From an uncultured Colwellia sp. (lineage in GTDB: Bacteria; Pseudomonadota; Gammaproteobacteria; Enterobacterales; Alteromonadaceae), in assembly GCA_913020705.1 (NCBI GenBank), contig CAJWBY010000031.1, positions 1-33,278 on the forward strand: 33,278 bases of DNA, in the 5' to 3' direction. A program made the translations under genes and the position numbers. This document shows positions 14,312 to 22,431 of this stretch, piece after piece. The notes below the pieces were generated by a model. That model was not told the origin of the DNA and did not search any database. It saw nothing but the letters and a program-made list of their open reading frames with translations. Position 1 is the stretch's first letter. Every line of letters starts with the position of its first letter.

Positions 14312-15040
14312 ATGAAAAAATTAAGTAACCGTTTGCAAAAAATTGACAGTATGATCATCGCTGATTATCAAAGTATATGGGATTGTTGTTGTGACCACGG
14401 TTTGTTGGGCTTAACCCTATTAAAAAGAAAAGCGGCGAATACCATTCATTTTGTCGATATTGTTCCTTCATTAACTTTCCAGCTTGAATCATTATTACAA
14501 CAACACTTTATCGATGATGACTTCGCACAACGCTGGCAAGTTCATTGTTTAGACATCCTAAAGTTACCGCTAACAGCTCAAAATAGACAACTGTTCATCA
14601 TTGCCGGTGTCGGTGGCGAGTTGCTTATTAGGTTCATTGAAAGCTTAATAAGTAAAGCCTATGAAATTTCTCTAACGGGTAAATTAAATGAAATAGAATT
14701 TATCCTTTGTCCAGTCCATTACAATTACCAAGTGAGACAAACGTTAATAAAGCATAACTGTACGTTAGTCAGCGAATATATTGTCACTGATAACAAACGC
14801 TTTTATGAAGTTATTCATCTAAAAAAGAAATTCTCTGAATCAACAAATGTAGATAACCCACTAAAGATAATATCTCCGGTGGGCGATATGATGTGGGATC
14901 TAAATATGAAATCACATCAGCAATATTTAGCAGAAACAATCAGTCATTATCAAAGGATGTTACTTTCGACTAAAGATAATGAAAAAGTGAAAATTAATGA
15001 GATTATTAATCAATATTCAGCCATTAGCTTAAAGCCCTGA
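14312..15040 (+). CDS. TrmK-like tRNA (adenine22-N1)-methyltransferase
   Basis: The 242-residue protein belongs to the COG2384/TrmK family: N-terminal LSNRLQKIDSMI, SAM motif I in the unusual form DCCCDHGLLGL (Bacillus TrmK has a D-x-G-x-DHG form), the acidic FVDIVPS after strand 2, and the family signature FIIAGVGGELLIRFIES. The middle block FILCPVHYNYQVRQTLIKHN and the C-terminal helical region match TrmK's cap domain. Gram-positive TrmK makes m1A22 in tRNA; whether gammaproteobacterial members use the same target is less certain, so no symbol is given. It follows rlmF by 14 bases and ends near a bidirectional terminator at 15122-15154. Confidence 0.8.
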   Translation: MKKLSNRLQKIDSMIIADYQSIWDCCCDHGLLGLTLLKRKAANTIHFVDIVPSLTFQLESLLQQHFIDDDFAQRWQVHCLDILKLPLTAQNRQLFIIAGVGGELLIRFIESLISKAYEISLTGKLNEIEFILCPVHYNYQVRQTLIKHNCTLVSEYIVTDNKRFYEVIHLKKKFSESTNVDNPLKIISPVGDMMWDLNMKSHQQYLAETISHYQRMLLSTKDNEKVKINEIINQYSAISLKP

Positions 15041-15121
15041 TTAATATTAATTTAAGCTAACGTTCTCTTCCTTAAATTCAATGTTGTTTATAGCATCGAG
15101 TAAGTAAGAAAATTGCATAAA

Positions 15122-15154
15122 AAAATCCGAATTCTACAAAAGAATTCGGATTTT
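15122..15154. terminator. Bidirectional terminator between the methyltransferase and hpd genes
   Basis: A perfect 13-bp stem, AAAATCCGAATTC (15122-15134) with GAATTCGGATTTT (15142-15154), closes a seven-base loop. The minus-strand tail has about seven T residues; the plus-strand tail has four. It serves convergent genes. Confidence 0.88.
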
Positions 15155-15256
15155 CACATAACTAGAAACTAGTTTGAATGCTCTTAAAAATCTCTTAATT
15201 GATCCGCATTACTGCGCAAGCAGACCTTTAATAAAAGAGTAAGAAACTGTTTTAAC

Positions 15257-16312
15257 TTAAACAGTACCTTTTTCCATTTGGTTAAGTTCAATCGATTTAA
15301 ACAATGCAGTAAAGTTACCTTCACCAAAACCTTGGTCGTCTACACGTTGGATCATTTCTATAAAGATAGGTCCAAAAATGTTTTTAGTGAAAATTTGTAA
15401 TAAGTACGAATTTTCTTTTTGGCTATCAACAAGTATTTGGTGGTCTTGAATGCGCTTGTGATCTTCTTTAACCCAAGGGATACGTTTAAATACGTCATCA
15501 TAATACTCAGGTACAATATCAAGCGTATCAATAATATCTTTGTCTAACTTATCCAAAGAGCCAACTAAATCATCACTGATAAATGCTAAATGCTGAACAC
15601 CTGGGCCATTGTATTCATCTAAATATTCATCGATTTGGTTGTTTTTCTTACCTTTACCTTCATTAATCGGTAAACAGAAAGTGCCACAAGGTGATGCTAA
15701 CGCATAAGAAATCAATGCTGTTTTCTCACCTTTGATATCGAAGTAACGAACATCTGTAAAACCAAAGATATCTTTATAGAAATTAGCCCAATGTTCCATC
15801 GTACCTTGATGAACATTATTCGTTAAATGGTCTACACGTAAAAAACCTTTATCTTCGTTAATAACTGGAGCGTCAATTGGCTCAAAGTCATCTTCATAAA
15901 TAGAACCTGGATTTGTTGTTGACGCTGCAAATTTTTCGATGAAATAAATTAAGCTGTCACCAATACCAAAAATCGCCGGATATGGTAGTTTGTTTTCTTC
16001 ATTAGCAGCAGATTTAGCGCCACGCTTAATTGCTTCTTCAAAAGCAAAATTAGCATCATCTACACGCCAGCCCATTGAACAAATAGCAGGACCATGACTT
16101 TTAGCAAATTCTTTTGAAAAACCAGCTTTTTCATTATTTAATAAAAAGTGAATATCATTTTGGTTAAAGTAATCGATATCACGACCTTTAAACGTTTTCG
16201 TTTTTGAAAAGCCAAAACCATAAAATGCGTTTTCCATAAAATCTGAATCGGGTGTTGCATATTCAGTAAATTCGATACCGCGAAGGTTTAGTGGGTTTGT
16301 TACGTCAGTCAT
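15257..16312 (-). CDS. hpd: 4-hydroxyphenylpyruvate dioxygenase
   Basis: The enzyme converts 4-hydroxyphenylpyruvate to homogentisate in tyrosine degradation. The 351-residue product has the two-domain vicinal-oxygen-chelate layout, and all three iron ligands can be placed: His162 in VDHLTNNV, His241 in GVQHLAF and Glu319 in FIEMIQR. The C-terminal GFGEGNFTALFKSIE is the usual active-site lid. ATG 16312 is chosen over an upstream frame to 16378: AGAGA lies six bases before it, the protein then starts at the family N-terminus (LNLRGIEFTEYAT) and its length is normal. No homogentisate dioxygenase gene lies nearby, so the rest of the pathway must be elsewhere. A candidate TyrR box lies 168-185 bases upstream. 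Confidence 0.95.
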   Translation of the reverse strand: MTDVTNPLNLRGIEFTEYATPDSDFMENAFYGFGFSKTKTFKGRDIDYFNQNDIHFLLNNEKAGFSKEFAKSHGPAICSMGWRVDDANFAFEEAIKRGAKSAANEENKLPYPAIFGIGDSLIYFIEKFAASTTNPGSIYEDDFEPIDAPVINEDKGFLRVDHLTNNVHQGTMEHWANFYKDIFGFTDVRYFDIKGEKTALISYALASPCGTFCLPINEGKGKKNNQIDEYLDEYNGPGVQHLAFISDDLVGSLDKLDKDIIDTLDIVPEYYDDVFKRIPWVKEDHKRIQDHQILVDSQKENSYLLQIFTKNIFGPIFIEMIQRVDDQGFGEGNFTALFKSIELNQMEKGTV

Positions 16313-16479
16313 ATTTATCTCTGTTACATAGTCAATGGAAGTATTATCACTAGGTTTAAGGAGAAGGGAAAGCGACAAGGAAATCTAACCAAAGTATGAG
16401 CCGTAACAGAAAATGTACGTGAATTGTGATGAGAATTTATTCGATACGAAGACAAGCCATATAAAGCCTACAGAACACA

Positions 16480-16497
16480 TGTAAAGTTATAGTTACA
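16480..16497. promoter_or_regulatory. Candidate TyrR box upstream of hpd
   Basis: TGTAAA-GTTATA-GTTACA matches the known TyrR operator consensus TGTAAA-N6-TTTACA at 11 of 12 fixed positions. It lies upstream of the tyrosine-degradation gene hpd, where a TyrR-type aromatic-amino-acid regulator would be expected. Its left half, read on the minus strand as TTTACA, could also serve as a -35 box with TATATG (16463-16458) 16 bases away. Confidence 0.65.
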
Positions 16498-16546
16498 CGG
16501 AGGATTTAAAGGAATAATTCCAAGGTTTTAAGTAAATTACAGGCAT

Positions 16547-16576
16547 AAAAAAAGGTACGTTATACGTACCTTTTTA
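16547..16576. terminator. Terminator of the DEAD-box helicase gene
   Basis: AAAAAGGTACGT (16549-16560) pairs perfectly with ACGTACCTTTTT (16564-16575) around a three-base loop. On the minus strand seven T residues follow. It starts 16 bases past the helicase stop codon. Confidence 0.92.
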
Positions 16577-16591
16577 TTGAGAGCTTATCGA

Positions 16592-18406
16592 TTAACTAGG
16601 ACGATTTGAGCGTTCTTGATTCTTGCGAGGACGATCACTTGTTGGAGTTGATTCAACTGTCTTTACATCTGAAACTGTAATTTCTAATGATTGACGACGA
16701 ATCTTAACACGCTTTAATTGCTCAAATGACTTATCAGGCATGCCTTTTGGTAACTGAACATAAGTATGCTTGTCGTGTAAGTTAATTGCGCCGATGTAGC
16801 TGCTGTCTAATGAAATTTCATTAGCGATTGCACCAACGATGTCACCAGGACGAGCACCATGTTCTTTACCGACTTCTAGACGGTATGTCTGCCAATCAAC
16901 ATCAGTACGATTAACTTTAACTTTACGAGGAGCACGTTCGCCACCGCGCTCAGCGCCGCGTTCATTTCTGCCACCACGACTTTCGTTACGACCGCCACGA
17001 CTTTCGTTACGACCACCGCGATCTCCACGGTCACTTCTACTATCGCTACGTTCACGAGTTTCGCGACGAGGTTTTGGATCTTCTTTCGGCTGTAATGGTT
17101 GATTTAATTGTTTTTGGAACAATAAAGCTGCTGCTAAATCAGTCATAGAAAGCTCTGATTCGTTCGCCATAGCTTCAACAATTTCACGCATGTTGGCTAA
17201 ATCTTTATCTGCAACAACAGTCGCCATTTCAACTCGAGTACGTTCTATACGTTTTTTACCAATTTCTTCAATGTTTGGTAATTCGTAAGTATTAATAACA
17301 CCTGAAGTCAAACGCTCGTAATGACGTAAAGAGTACATTTCACGTGGACGTACAAATGCAATTGACATGCCTTCACGACCAGCACGGCCTGTACGACCTA
17401 TACGGTGAACATAAGCTTCGTTGTCACCAGGTAAATCATAGTTAACAACTAAAGAGATACGTGGAATATCTAGACCACGAGCAACAACGTCTGTAGCAAC
17501 TAATATAGAAGACTTACCAGATTTCATTTGCTCAATACAACGTTCACGTTGTGCTTGGTTCATGTCGCCGTTTAGAGCTAATGCAGGGTAACCAGCACGT
17601 TCTAGTTGCTCAGCAACTTCAACAGTGTCGCTACGAGTACGAACGAAAACGATCATCGCATCATAATCAACGATTTCAGCTATACGTTCTAAAGCAGTGA
17701 TTTTACGAATGCCGCTAACTTTCCAAGCAAACTGTGAGATATTTGCTTTTGCTTGTTTAACTGCAGCAATTTTAATATGTTCAGGATCTTTTAAGAAACG
17801 GTTAGCAATTTTACGAATGGCTGGTGGCATAGTTGCGGAGAACAATGCCATTTGTGTAGTTTCTGGTAAGTGATCAAGTATCCATTGAATATCTTCTAAG
17901 AAACCCATGTTAAGCATTTCATCAGCTTCATCGAGTACACAAAAAGATAAGCTACCTAATTTAAGGCTCTTACGACGTAAGTGGTCCATTAAACGACCAG
18001 GTGTACCAACAACTACTTGAGCGCCACGCTCTAATTGTTGAAATTGTGGTTGGTATGATTGACCACCGTATAAAGTAGCAACACGTAAACCTTTCATGTT
18101 TTTACCGAAGCTTTCAATAGCTTCAGCAACTTGCATTGCTAATTCACGTGTAGGTGCTAATACCATTAACTGTGGTTTTTTCAACGAAACATCAATTTTA
18201 GCAAGAGCAGGTAAACCAAAGGCAGCAGTTTTACCAGTACCTGTTTGTGCTTCACCTAATACATCTTTACCGGCTAATAATGGAGGAATAGTTTTTGCTT
18301 GAATGTCAGTTGAATTTTCAAAGCCGATAGATTTTACAGCAGATAATAAAGTTTCAGGCAAGCCTAAAGAGTCAAAGCTCACAGGAGCATCGTTAGAAGT
18401 AGTCAT
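16592..18406 (-). CDS. deaD: DEAD-box ATP-dependent RNA helicase CsdA/DeaD
   Basis: The 604-residue protein has the full DEAD-box core: Q motif region (FDSLGLPETLL to Gln36), Walker A AQTGTGKT (53-60), APTRELA, TPGRL, DEAD, SAT, the ARGLDIP block and HRIGRTGRAGR. After the core comes a helical segment (about 370-440), an arginine-rich RGG-like low-complexity stretch (about 445-500) and a DbpA-type RNA-binding domain (about 505-580, KEHGARPGDIVGAIANE), followed by a basic tail. This is the CsdA/DeaD layout; the protein unwinds RNA during ribosome assembly and mRNA turnover and is cold-induced in other gammaproteobacteria. A promoter at 18629-18656 implies a leader of about 215 bases, in keeping with cold-shock mRNAs. 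A strong terminator follows. Confidence 0.95.
   Translation of the reverse strand: MTTSNDAPVSFDSLGLPETLLSAVKSIGFENSTDIQAKTIPPLLAGKDVLGEAQTGTGKTAAFGLPALAKIDVSLKKPQLMVLAPTRELAMQVAEAIESFGKNMKGLRVATLYGGQSYQPQFQQLERGAQVVVGTPGRLMDHLRRKSLKLGSLSFCVLDEADEMLNMGFLEDIQWILDHLPETTQMALFSATMPPAIRKIANRFLKDPEHIKIAAVKQAKANISQFAWKVSGIRKITALERIAEIVDYDAMIVFVRTRSDTVEVAEQLERAGYPALALNGDMNQAQRERCIEQMKSGKSSILVATDVVARGLDIPRISLVVNYDLPGDNEAYVHRIGRTGRAGREGMSIAFVRPREMYSLRHYERLTSGVINTYELPNIEEIGKKRIERTRVEMATVVADKDLANMREIVEAMANESELSMTDLAAALLFQKQLNQPLQPKEDPKPRRETRERSDSRSDRGDRGGRNESRGGRNESRGGRNERGAERGGERAPRKVKVNRTDVDWQTYRLEVGKEHGARPGDIVGAIANEISLDSSYIGAINLHDKHTYVQLPKGMPDKSFEQLKRVKIRRQSLEITVSDVKTVESTPTSDRPRKNQERSNRPS
16955..17017 (-). 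repeat. Three 21-bp tandem repeats coding for GGRNESR in deaD
   Basis: Three in-frame 21-bp units encode GGRNESR, GGRNESR and GGRNERG (residues 464-484 of the helicase). The first two units differ by a single third-codon-position base; the third has diverged at several codons. This suggests recent slippage or unequal crossing-over in the RGG-like tail. Confidence 0.8.
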
Positions 18407-18580
18407 AAATTTTGTCTTCTCTTATGGCGGAATAGGTTAAAAGTAACCAAGTCATCCCGCATATATATACGAGGAAACCACCAGGAAGACTTAAGGCACG
18501 TTCACTGAAGAACATAGGGCTAATAATGAAATATCAGCTAAGAAGTCTATTGGGCGGAAAACCCCACTCATTTCGCATTG

Positions 18581-18616
18581 AACGGTAGTGATATTTTCTA
18601 AATCAGAATCACCGTT
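18581..18616 (-). promoter_or_regulatory. Hairpin at the 5' end of the deaD leader
   Basis: GTGAT (18588-18592) pairs with ATCAC (18608-18612), and AACG (18581-18584) with CGTT (18613-18616), with a three-base bulge on one side. Placed just after the inferred transcript start, it could protect the leader or act as a temperature-sensitive element, as 5' structures do in other cold-shock mRNAs. Confidence 0.4.
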
Positions 18617-18628
18617 AGCGAGGCGCGC

Positions 18629-18656
18629 ATTATACATAGATTTTTACATCACGCAA
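18629..18656 (-). promoter_or_regulatory. Sigma-70 promoter of deaD
   Basis: On the minus strand TTGCGT (18656-18651) and the consensus TATAAT (18634-18629) are 16 bases apart. The implied start near 18622 gives a leader of about 215 bases. Confidence 0.65.
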
Positions 18657-18710
18657 GTAATAGATGACAAAATCGTATAAAAAACATTCAAAACGGTCGA
18701 TTAAATTGAA

Positions 18711-18741
18711 TGAACTCAACTTCTCTAGAAAATTGAGTTCA
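18711..18741 (-). terminator. Probable terminator of the DGSG-repeat lipoprotein gene
   Basis: TGAACTCAA (18711-18719) and TTGAGTTCA (18733-18741) pair perfectly, and the inner bases extend the stem to about 13 pairs with one bulge and a TAGA loop. The minus-strand tail (TTCAATTTAAT) is T-rich but not a pure T-run. Confidence 0.6.
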
Positions 18742-18773
18742 GGTAGGTATTAAATAGGTTGACTAGAATCACA

Positions 18774-19616
18774 TTAACTATCGATTTCAAACCCACCTTT
18801 AACATTACTTACTTTCAATCCGCCAGAGCCACTATCAATGATTTTCAAACCACCGGCGTCTTCAATATCTATATCGCCAGAACCGTCATCAAGTGTGATA
18901 ATCCCCGTAACTTGCTTTACGGTTAAATCACCAGACCCGTCATTTATATCTGCGTTACCGCCTACACCGCGCGCAAAGATACTGCCTGAGCCGTCTTCTA
19001 TTAATAAATCTCCTGCAACATCACTAAGGTTAATGTCACCAGAACCATCATCAATAGCAACATTGCCCGTTATATTATTTAGCGTTATCTTTCCAGAGCC
19101 GTCTTTAATATTTACATCATTTCTCACCTCTGAAATGGACAAACTTCCCGAACCGTCCGTCAAGTTTATAGCGCCCTTAATATTGGCAATATCTATTTCG
19201 CCAGAGCCGTCATTAATTTTTAACATCATTTCAGTGGGTACTGTTATTACTAAATCGATATGAGGTGAATTTCCCACCCACATGCCTGAGCTATTCGATT
19301 TGGCCACCAAAAAAGCGGTTGTCCCTGAGTCTGACAAATCAAACTCGTAATCACTAGTTGATTTATTGCTGGTATAAATATCAGCTGACACAATAATATC
19401 AGTCGCTTGATCAGAACCTTGAATAATCAAACCACCTGCACCTGCTTCTATATCCAACGTTTTGAAGGCACTTGCCGATAATGTTAATTCTTTTTTAAGA
19501 TGAACATCTGCATTACTTGCAGAAGCAACAACTATACAACCACTTAACAGAGACATAGTAGCTAGAGCGAGTGAAGCTTGAATTAATGAACGAACGATAT
19601 TTTTACGAATAATCAT
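18774..19616 (-). CDS. DUF4097-type lipoprotein with eight DGSG beta-solenoid repeats
   Basis: The 280-residue product starts with a lipoprotein signal (MIIRKNIVRSLIQASLALAT, lipobox LLSGC with Cys27), so it should be lipid-anchored in the envelope; the residues after Cys (IVVAS) carry no Asp retention signal, which suggests the outer membrane. Residues about 40-135 form a beta-rich head. The rest is eight tandem units of 18 residues, most ending in DGS followed by G, as in a regular beta solenoid of the DUF4097 / putative adhesin type. The Asp-Gly-Ser turns could bind calcium, which is inference. I chose ATG 19616 over a TTG at 19664 because it gives a normal signal peptide; GGGAA lies eight bases upstream. 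Function unknown. Confidence 0.85.
   Translation of the reverse strand: MIIRKNIVRSLIQASLALATMSLLSGCIVVASASNADVHLKKELTLSASAFKTLDIEAGAGGLIIQGSDQATDIIVSADIYTSNKSTSDYEFDLSDSGTTAFLVAKSNSSGMWVGNSPHIDLVITVPTEMMLKINDGSGEIDIANIKGAINLTDGSGSLSISEVRNDVNIKDGSGKITLNNITGNVAIDDGSGDINLSDVAGDLLIEDGSGSIFARGVGGNADINDGSGDLTVKQVTGIITLDDGSGDIDIEDAGGLKIIDSGSGGLKVSNVKGGFEIDS
18777..19202 (-). repeat. Eight tandem 54-bp / 18-residue DGSG repeats
   Basis: Seven full units of exactly 18 codons plus a final one of 16 run to the stop codon, for example GKITLNNITGNVAIDDGS and GDINLSDVAGDLLIEDGS. The unit length is conserved with no indels while the DNA has diverged, so this is an old, selected protein repeat rather than a recent expansion. 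Confidence 0.92.
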
Positions 19617-19830
19617 GGCATTGTTTCCCATTATTTTTATATTAAAGTTACTTCCTTTAATCAATTATCACGCCAACAGTTTATCTTATAAAATTCAGTA
19701 ACTTAAAATAAGTAATTATTGATTGTATTACAAAATCACCATTATTTAACATATATGACTATATAGTTGCCTTTCATAAACATAATTTTTATAAAATGCC
19801 AGCAATCAAATTTGTAATATCGTTAAAAGT

Positions 19831-19861
19831 AAAAAGCATTCCAGAATATGAAATGCTTTTT
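19831..19861. terminator. Terminator of the Lon-like protease gene
   Basis: AAAAAGCATT (19831-19840) pairs with AATGCTTTTT (19852-19861) around an 11-base loop, with T-rich tails on both strands. It lies about 48 bases beyond the protease stop codon. Confidence 0.8.
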
Positions 19862-19908
19862 AAAAAATGATTTAGTTGAAATAGACGAAGATTAAATTTG
19901 AGATTTGA

Positions 19909-22311
19909 TTATTCATCAGGCCCATTGAGTAAATCAGAAAATATTGAAAGTTTATTCAAGACAAGTCCATGAATAGATTTACGAGGAAATCGACCCGTTT
20001 TACTTAATACGCCAGCAGTTTCACCCATTAACAATTCTAATGCCTGATCTATATCTTCAACGGCATAAATGGAAAATTGCTTATTTTTAACGGCGTCTAT
20101 TACATCATCTGCTAACATCAGGTTATTCACATTAGTGCGAGGAATAATAACCCCCTGCTTCCCAGTTAACCCTTCGTCTTTACATAAACGATAAAAGCCT
20201 TCAATTTTTTCATTGACCCCGCCAATAGATTGAACACCACCATGCTGGTTAATTGAACCAGTAATAGCAAGGCTTTGATCTATAGGTAATAGGGAAATCG
20301 CTGAAATAAGCGCACAAAGTTCAGCCATTGATGCGCTGTCACCATCAATATGACCATACGATTGTTCTATCGCCAAGTTAGCTGAAATTGACACTGGGAA
20401 ACCTTGCCCGTATTTATGCCCTAAATACCCAGTGAGTAAAAGCACGCCCTTAGAATGAATAGATTTACCTAAATCGACTTCACGTTCAATATCGGTAACG
20501 CCTTCACTACCCGCATAAACCGTTGCAGTAATACGCGCTGGTGTACCAAAAACACTATCACCTATTTCTAAAACAGTTAATCCGTTTACTTTACCTATAT
20601 GCTGTCCATCAATATCAATAAGCACTTGTTTTTCTTTTATTTCACCCAACCAAGCTTCACTCATGCGGCCGGTTCTTCGTTGTTTAGCCGCCAATGCCAA
20701 GGTTACGTAGTTCGCCGTTAACTCACCTTCACTCCCATCTTTATTCCATAGGTAAAAAGCTTCATCAAGTAAATCGTTAACTTGTACAATGTTAGCTGAA
20801 ATTTTATGCTGATGCTCTGCACGCCTTAACGCATAGCGCACTAACTCAAGCACCGCTTCGTCGTTAACATGTGGGTATTTATTCTTATATGCGCGCTGAC
20901 GAATTAAGTGTGCATAGTCATTTAGGTTTTCTTCATTACTGTCAAGGTACTGGTCGAAATCCGCTAAAACGCGAAATAGCTCTGTAAATTCTTGATCATA
21001 ATCTTGAAGCATATAATAAATTTCAGGATCCCCCAGTAAGATAACTTTAACTTTTAATGGGATTTTTTCTGGCTGTAGACTAAATGAACCCGGCTGACTA
21101 TATTCTGAGTGAGGACTTTCAATGGTAATTTCTTGCGACTTAAGTGCTAATTTCAAACGCGCCCAAACAAGTGGTTGATTCAATAATTTTTCAGCATCTA
21201 AAATTAAATAGCCCCCATTCGCTTTGTGCAATGCCCCCGCTCTTATTAGCCGATAACTGGTATAAGTACTGCCTTGAAAACTTGCAAAATCAACGTGTCC
21301 AAATAGGTTCTGAAAAGTAGGGTTTTGTTCATAAATAACCGGTGCACCAGCATTAGCTTCTTGTGAAACAAGTAGGTTAGGTAAAAACTGCTCAACCATC
21401 AACTTCCGGGCATCTTTATCATTTCTACTTTCTGTGTTTTCATCAACGAGAATTTCTAAAACTGTGTCAACGATATATGCCTTTACTTTTGATAAATATT
21501 TTAAAACGCCAATGTTACTTGCAAACTCATGTTCTAGCTCTTTTAGAAAAGGACGAATTGCATGTTCAGTTGTCTCATTCTTTAATTTGCGTAATTTGTC
21601 TGAAGAAATTCGTTTCCACTGTGGTAATTCAATCAACTTTTCAGAAAGAAAGTTTTCTAATTTCTCTAATAGCACATAAAAATCAGCGCGTTTCCCTTCA
21701 TCTAAACTTGCAAATTCCTTATCATCTAATGGCTTACCATCTACTAAAGGTGAAAAATTTAATTCTCCTGCTTCCTCATAAAGCAAAACATTATCTTGCA
21801 ATGCACTTTCTTCAACTTCAGCAATAGCTCGATCATATTTTTTATTAAATTCTCTATCTACCGCCGCTTTTTGACGCTGGTAGCTTGGGTTATCGAATAT
21901 TTCAGGAAATAAATCTAATAGTTCATCAATAAAAGTATTAATACGTGCAAGTAGTTGCTTACCTTCACCAGCACTTACATATAAATTATGTGGCGCATGA
22001 ACATCATCAAAATTATTAATATAACACCACTCAAATGGTGTATTTTCATTGCTCGCGGTAACAGATAACATTTGTTTTATAAGTGTTTGTCGTCCAGTAC
22101 CATGCTCACCCATCGCGAAAATATTAAAACCAAGGGCATCCATCGACAAACCAAACTCAAGTGCTTCTTTAGCACGAGCATGCCCAATAAAAATTTGTTC
22201 TACATCAGGAGTCACCTCAGAATGAGAAAATTGTTCAGCAGATAACTGAGCGGATAATTGCTCAACTGATAAACGAGTTGCTGATGACGTTGATGTAACG
22301 GATGAAGGCAT
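19909..22311 (-). CDS. Lon-family ATP-dependent protease (LonH/YcbZ-like)
   Basis: The 800-residue protein has an N-terminal AAA-type ATPase half and a C-terminal Lon protease domain with a Ser-Lys dyad: Ser661 in GDSASMAELCALISAIS and Lys702 in GGVNEKIEGFY, followed by KQGVIIPRTNVNNLML. The ATPase P-loop is GEHGTGRQT (residues 68-76), with Arg where most P-loops have Lys; a family-typical change as far as I recall. A long inserted helical region (about 130-280) matches the AAA_32 group, whose E. coli member is YcbZ (LonH). It should degrade unfolded or regulatory proteins. ATG 22311 is preferred to GTG 22323. A degenerate repeat (LSVEQLSAQLSAEQFS) lies near the N-terminus. Confidence 0.9.
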   Translation of the reverse strand: MPSSVTSTSSATRLSVEQLSAQLSAEQFSHSEVTPDVEQIFIGHARAKEALEFGLSMDALGFNIFAMGEHGTGRQTLIKQMLSVTASNENTPFEWCYINNFDDVHAPHNLYVSAGEGKQLLARINTFIDELLDLFPEIFDNPSYQRQKAAVDREFNKKYDRAIAEVEESALQDNVLLYEEAGELNFSPLVDGKPLDDKEFASLDEGKRADFYVLLEKLENFLSEKLIELPQWKRISSDKLRKLKNETTEHAIRPFLKELEHEFASNIGVLKYLSKVKAYIVDTVLEILVDENTESRNDKDARKLMVEQFLPNLLVSQEANAGAPVIYEQNPTFQNLFGHVDFASFQGSTYTSYRLIRAGALHKANGGYLILDAEKLLNQPLVWARLKLALKSQEITIESPHSEYSQPGSFSLQPEKIPLKVKVILLGDPEIYYMLQDYDQEFTELFRVLADFDQYLDSNEENLNDYAHLIRQRAYKNKYPHVNDEAVLELVRYALRRAEHQHKISANIVQVNDLLDEAFYLWNKDGSEGELTANYVTLALAAKQRRTGRMSEAWLGEIKEKQVLIDIDGQHIGKVNGLTVLEIGDSVFGTPARITATVYAGSEGVTDIEREVDLGKSIHSKGVLLLTGYLGHKYGQGFPVSISANLAIEQSYGHIDGDSASMAELCALISAISLLPIDQSLAITGSINQHGGVQSIGGVNEKIEGFYRLCKDEGLTGKQGVIIPRTNVNNLMLADDVIDAVKNKQFSIYAVEDIDQALELLMGETAGVLSKTGRFPRKSIHGLVLNKLSIFSDLLNGPDE

Positions 22312-22431
22312 GCAATATCTCACTGATAACGCTCAAAAAACAAGCAGGTAATAATAAAAAGTTTTAATATCGCCAGTTTACTCTCATTTGAAATAATTAG
22401 TAAAATTTAAGTCAACTGCTTTATCTAAAAA

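Larger units (their letters stand above)
18407..18773. other. Intergenic region of 367 bases: deaD leader and promoter, lipoprotein terminator
   Basis: Bases 18407 to about 18622 appear to be the 5' leader of deaD, 18629-18656 its promoter, and 18711-18741 a hairpin ending the upstream lipoprotein gene. No open frame with a ribosome-binding site is seen in the leader. Confidence 0.6.

Noticed and set aside
16839..17102. Arg/Ser/Pro-rich open frame opposite the deaD RGG region
   Set aside because: Antisense artefact of the GC-richer, repetitive RGG-coding DNA.
18777..19202. Regular 54-bp periodicity as a possible CRISPR array
   Set aside because: The units are in-frame coding repeats of a lipoprotein with diverged DNA and no spacer structure.
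18838..19263. A 141-residue open frame opposite the DGSG lipoprotein, rich in Pro-Glu-Pro-Ser
   Set aside because: It is the antisense image of the 54-bp repeats; absence of stops follows from the repeat codons, and it has no ribosome-binding site.
19617..19664. TTG at 19664 as the start of the repeat lipoprotein
   Set aside because: It would place 16 polar residues before the signal peptide; ATG 19616 gives a normal lipoprotein signal.
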